From the NCBI RefSeq assembly GCF_051401765.1, contig NW_027480505.1:558001-622000 (forward strand): 64,000 bases of DNA, written 5' to 3'. The notes beneath the pieces are model-generated. The model ran no database searches and was not told the origin of the DNA. It worked only from the letters and a program-made list of their open reading frames with translations. Shown one piece after another: positions 63,037 to 64,000 of this stretch (its first letter is position 1; every line of letters starts with the position of its first letter). Source of the DNA: Calliopsis andreniformis. Lineage: Eukaryota; Arthropoda; Insecta; Hymenoptera; Andrenidae. The position numbers were made by a program, and so were the translations under genes.

Positions 63037-64000
63037 AATTTCTACCAGTGTGGAAGTTATGGGCATTTCTACTTTCCGGGCAACCTAGGCTTCACCCTAG
63101 GGAGTTGTTCCACCAGATGGAATAGTTAGGGCCTAAGAAGTCAACGCCAGAAGCATAAAACACGATATAAATACAACAGTTTTTCCATCGTATAAAACGA
63201 ATAATCGCAAGCAGTATGAAAGTTATGGTCATATCTACTTTCCGAGCAACCTAGGCTTCACCCTAGGGAGTTGCACCACAAGATTGAATAGTTAGGGCCT
63301 TAAAAGTCAATGCCCGAAGCATAAAATGCAATAAAAATACAACAGTTTTTCCATCGTATAACAGGAATAATTGCAACCAGTGTGAAAGTAATGGTCATTC
63401 CTACGTTCCGGGCAACCTAGGTTTCACTCCAGGCGTTGCTCCACCTGATCTAATAGTTAGGTCATAAGAAGTCAACGCCAGAAGCATAAAATACGATATA
63501 AATACAACAGCTTTTCAATCGTATAAAACGAATAATTGCAACCAGTGTGAAAGTTATGGACATTTCTACATTCCGGCCAACCTAGGCTTCACTCTAGGGC
63601 GTTGCTCCACCAGACGGAATAGTTACGGCCTTAGAAGTCAGCGCCAGAAGCATAAAATACAATAAAGATGCAACAGTTTTTCCATCGTTTAACAGGAATA
63701 ACTGCAACCAGTGTGAAAGGAATGGTCATTTCTACGTTCCGGGCAACGTAGGTTTCACTCTAGGGCGTTGATCCACCAGAGGGAATAGTTAGGGCCTAAG
63801 AAGTCAACGCCAGAAGCATAAAATAGAATATAAATACAACAGCTTTTCAATCGTATAAAACGAATAATTGCAACCAGTGTGAAAGTTATGGACATTTCTA
63901 CATTCCGGCCAACCTAGGCTTCACCCTAGGGCGTTGCTCCACCAGATCGAATAGTTAGGGCCTTAGAAGTCAACGCCAGAAGCATAAAATACAATAAAGA

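Larger units (their letters stand above)
1..64000 (+). repeat. Tandem satellite array, ~166-bp monomer, fills the window
   Basis: The same sequence motif recurs every ~166 bp from end to end. The landmark CCTAGG (in the context AACCTAGGCTTCAC) falls at 96, 262, 428, 594 and so on to 63,913, giving 385 intervals. All copies read in the same direction. Neither array edge lies in the window, so the true array is longer. Monomers differ from each other by scattered substitutions, but length is nearly invariant. No interspersed element, unique gap or inversion was seen. A monomer near nucleosomal length, nested HORs and absence of genes are typical of eukaryotic centromeric or pericentromeric satellites; that role is inferred. 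I do not recognise the family. Confidence 0.97.
60971..64000 (+). repeat. Mixed terminal array with six-monomer duplication
   Basis: The block 61,770-62,215 recurs at 62,766-63,211, 996 bp or six monomers apart (CATACAATGCAATAAAAATAC, CTCCGCCAGATCG, AAATAGTACAG). The end, 63,690-64,000, matches 58,956-59,266. One-base losses lie near 61,332 and 63,432 (CACTCCAGGCG). The array runs off the right end mid-monomer. Confidence 0.75.

Noticed and set aside
1..64000. CRISPR array
   Set aside because: Copies are contiguous 166-bp units with no unique spacers and no cas genes.
1..64000. tRNA- or SINE-derived satellite (pol III A and B boxes)
   Set aside because: The minus-strand TATTCGATCTG word only partly resembles a B box (GGTTCGANNCC) and no matching A box at proper spacing was seen.
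1..64000. Transposable element insertion, target-site duplication or inverted segment
   Set aside because: Landmark phase and orientation were followed across the whole window. The only large break (59,461) is a deletion with no inserted sequence.
1..64000. A full canonical CENP-B box (9/9 core)
   Set aside because: No 9/9 match was found by eye on either strand. The best are 8/9 at four sites, reported as box-like only.

Overview
The window is one uninterrupted block of tandem satellite DNA. From the first base to the last it is made of head-to-tail copies of a monomer of about 166 bp, all in the same orientation. I see no unique sequence, no transposon, no structural RNA gene and no protein-coding gene. 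Using a CCTAGG (AvrII-type) landmark carried by most monomers, first at 96 and last at 63,913, there are 385 monomer intervals with a net length loss of only 93 bp, and 78 bp of that is one event near 59,461. Such an array, with nested higher-order repeats (HORs), points to a eukaryotic chromosome: a (peri)centromeric or other heterochromatic satellite of an animal or plant, assembled from long reads. I do not recognise the satellite family and do not name a species.

Each monomer has a GC-richer part holding an imperfect dyad (arms GCAAC-CTAGG and CCTAG-GGC-GTTGC around a 6-base loop) and an AT-rich part with A/T tracts and TATAAAA-like words. Two main families alternate in places. Type A carries TATAAAACGAAT followed by AGTATGAAA. 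Type B carries TATAACAGGAAT followed by AGTTTGAAAG. The A-type version of this box resembles a CENP-B box on the minus strand, usually at 7 of 9 core bases and at 8 of 9 in four copies I found. The B-type version does not.

Layout: 1-996, A/B dimers; 997-9,960, two copies of a 27-monomer HOR (4,482 bp period); 9,541-19,990, a 34-monomer HOR (5,640 bp) and a second copy lacking five monomers; 19,991-24,359, a mixed array; 24,360-26,750, an 8-monomer HOR (1,326 bp) built from two related tetramers; 26,751-31,459, A/B-like array with a 14-monomer-spaced duplication; 31,460-38,497, a patchwork with duplicated blocks 23-24 monomers apart; 38,498-43,098, a 12/11-monomer HOR in two and a half copies; 43,288-45,780, a trimer HOR (498-499 bp); 46,616-52,525, a 15-18-monomer HOR; 52,526-57,429, mixed and A/B-like array; 57,430-59,264, blocks repeated eight monomers apart; 59,461, an out-of-register deletion junction; 59,461-60,970, a distant copy of the 48.9-50.4 kb block; 60,971-64,000, mixed array with a 6-monomer duplication.

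No genes work together here. The organisation reflects unequal exchange or amplification in whole-monomer steps. All repeat sizes, offsets and matches come from reading landmark positions by eye; percent identities need a real alignment.
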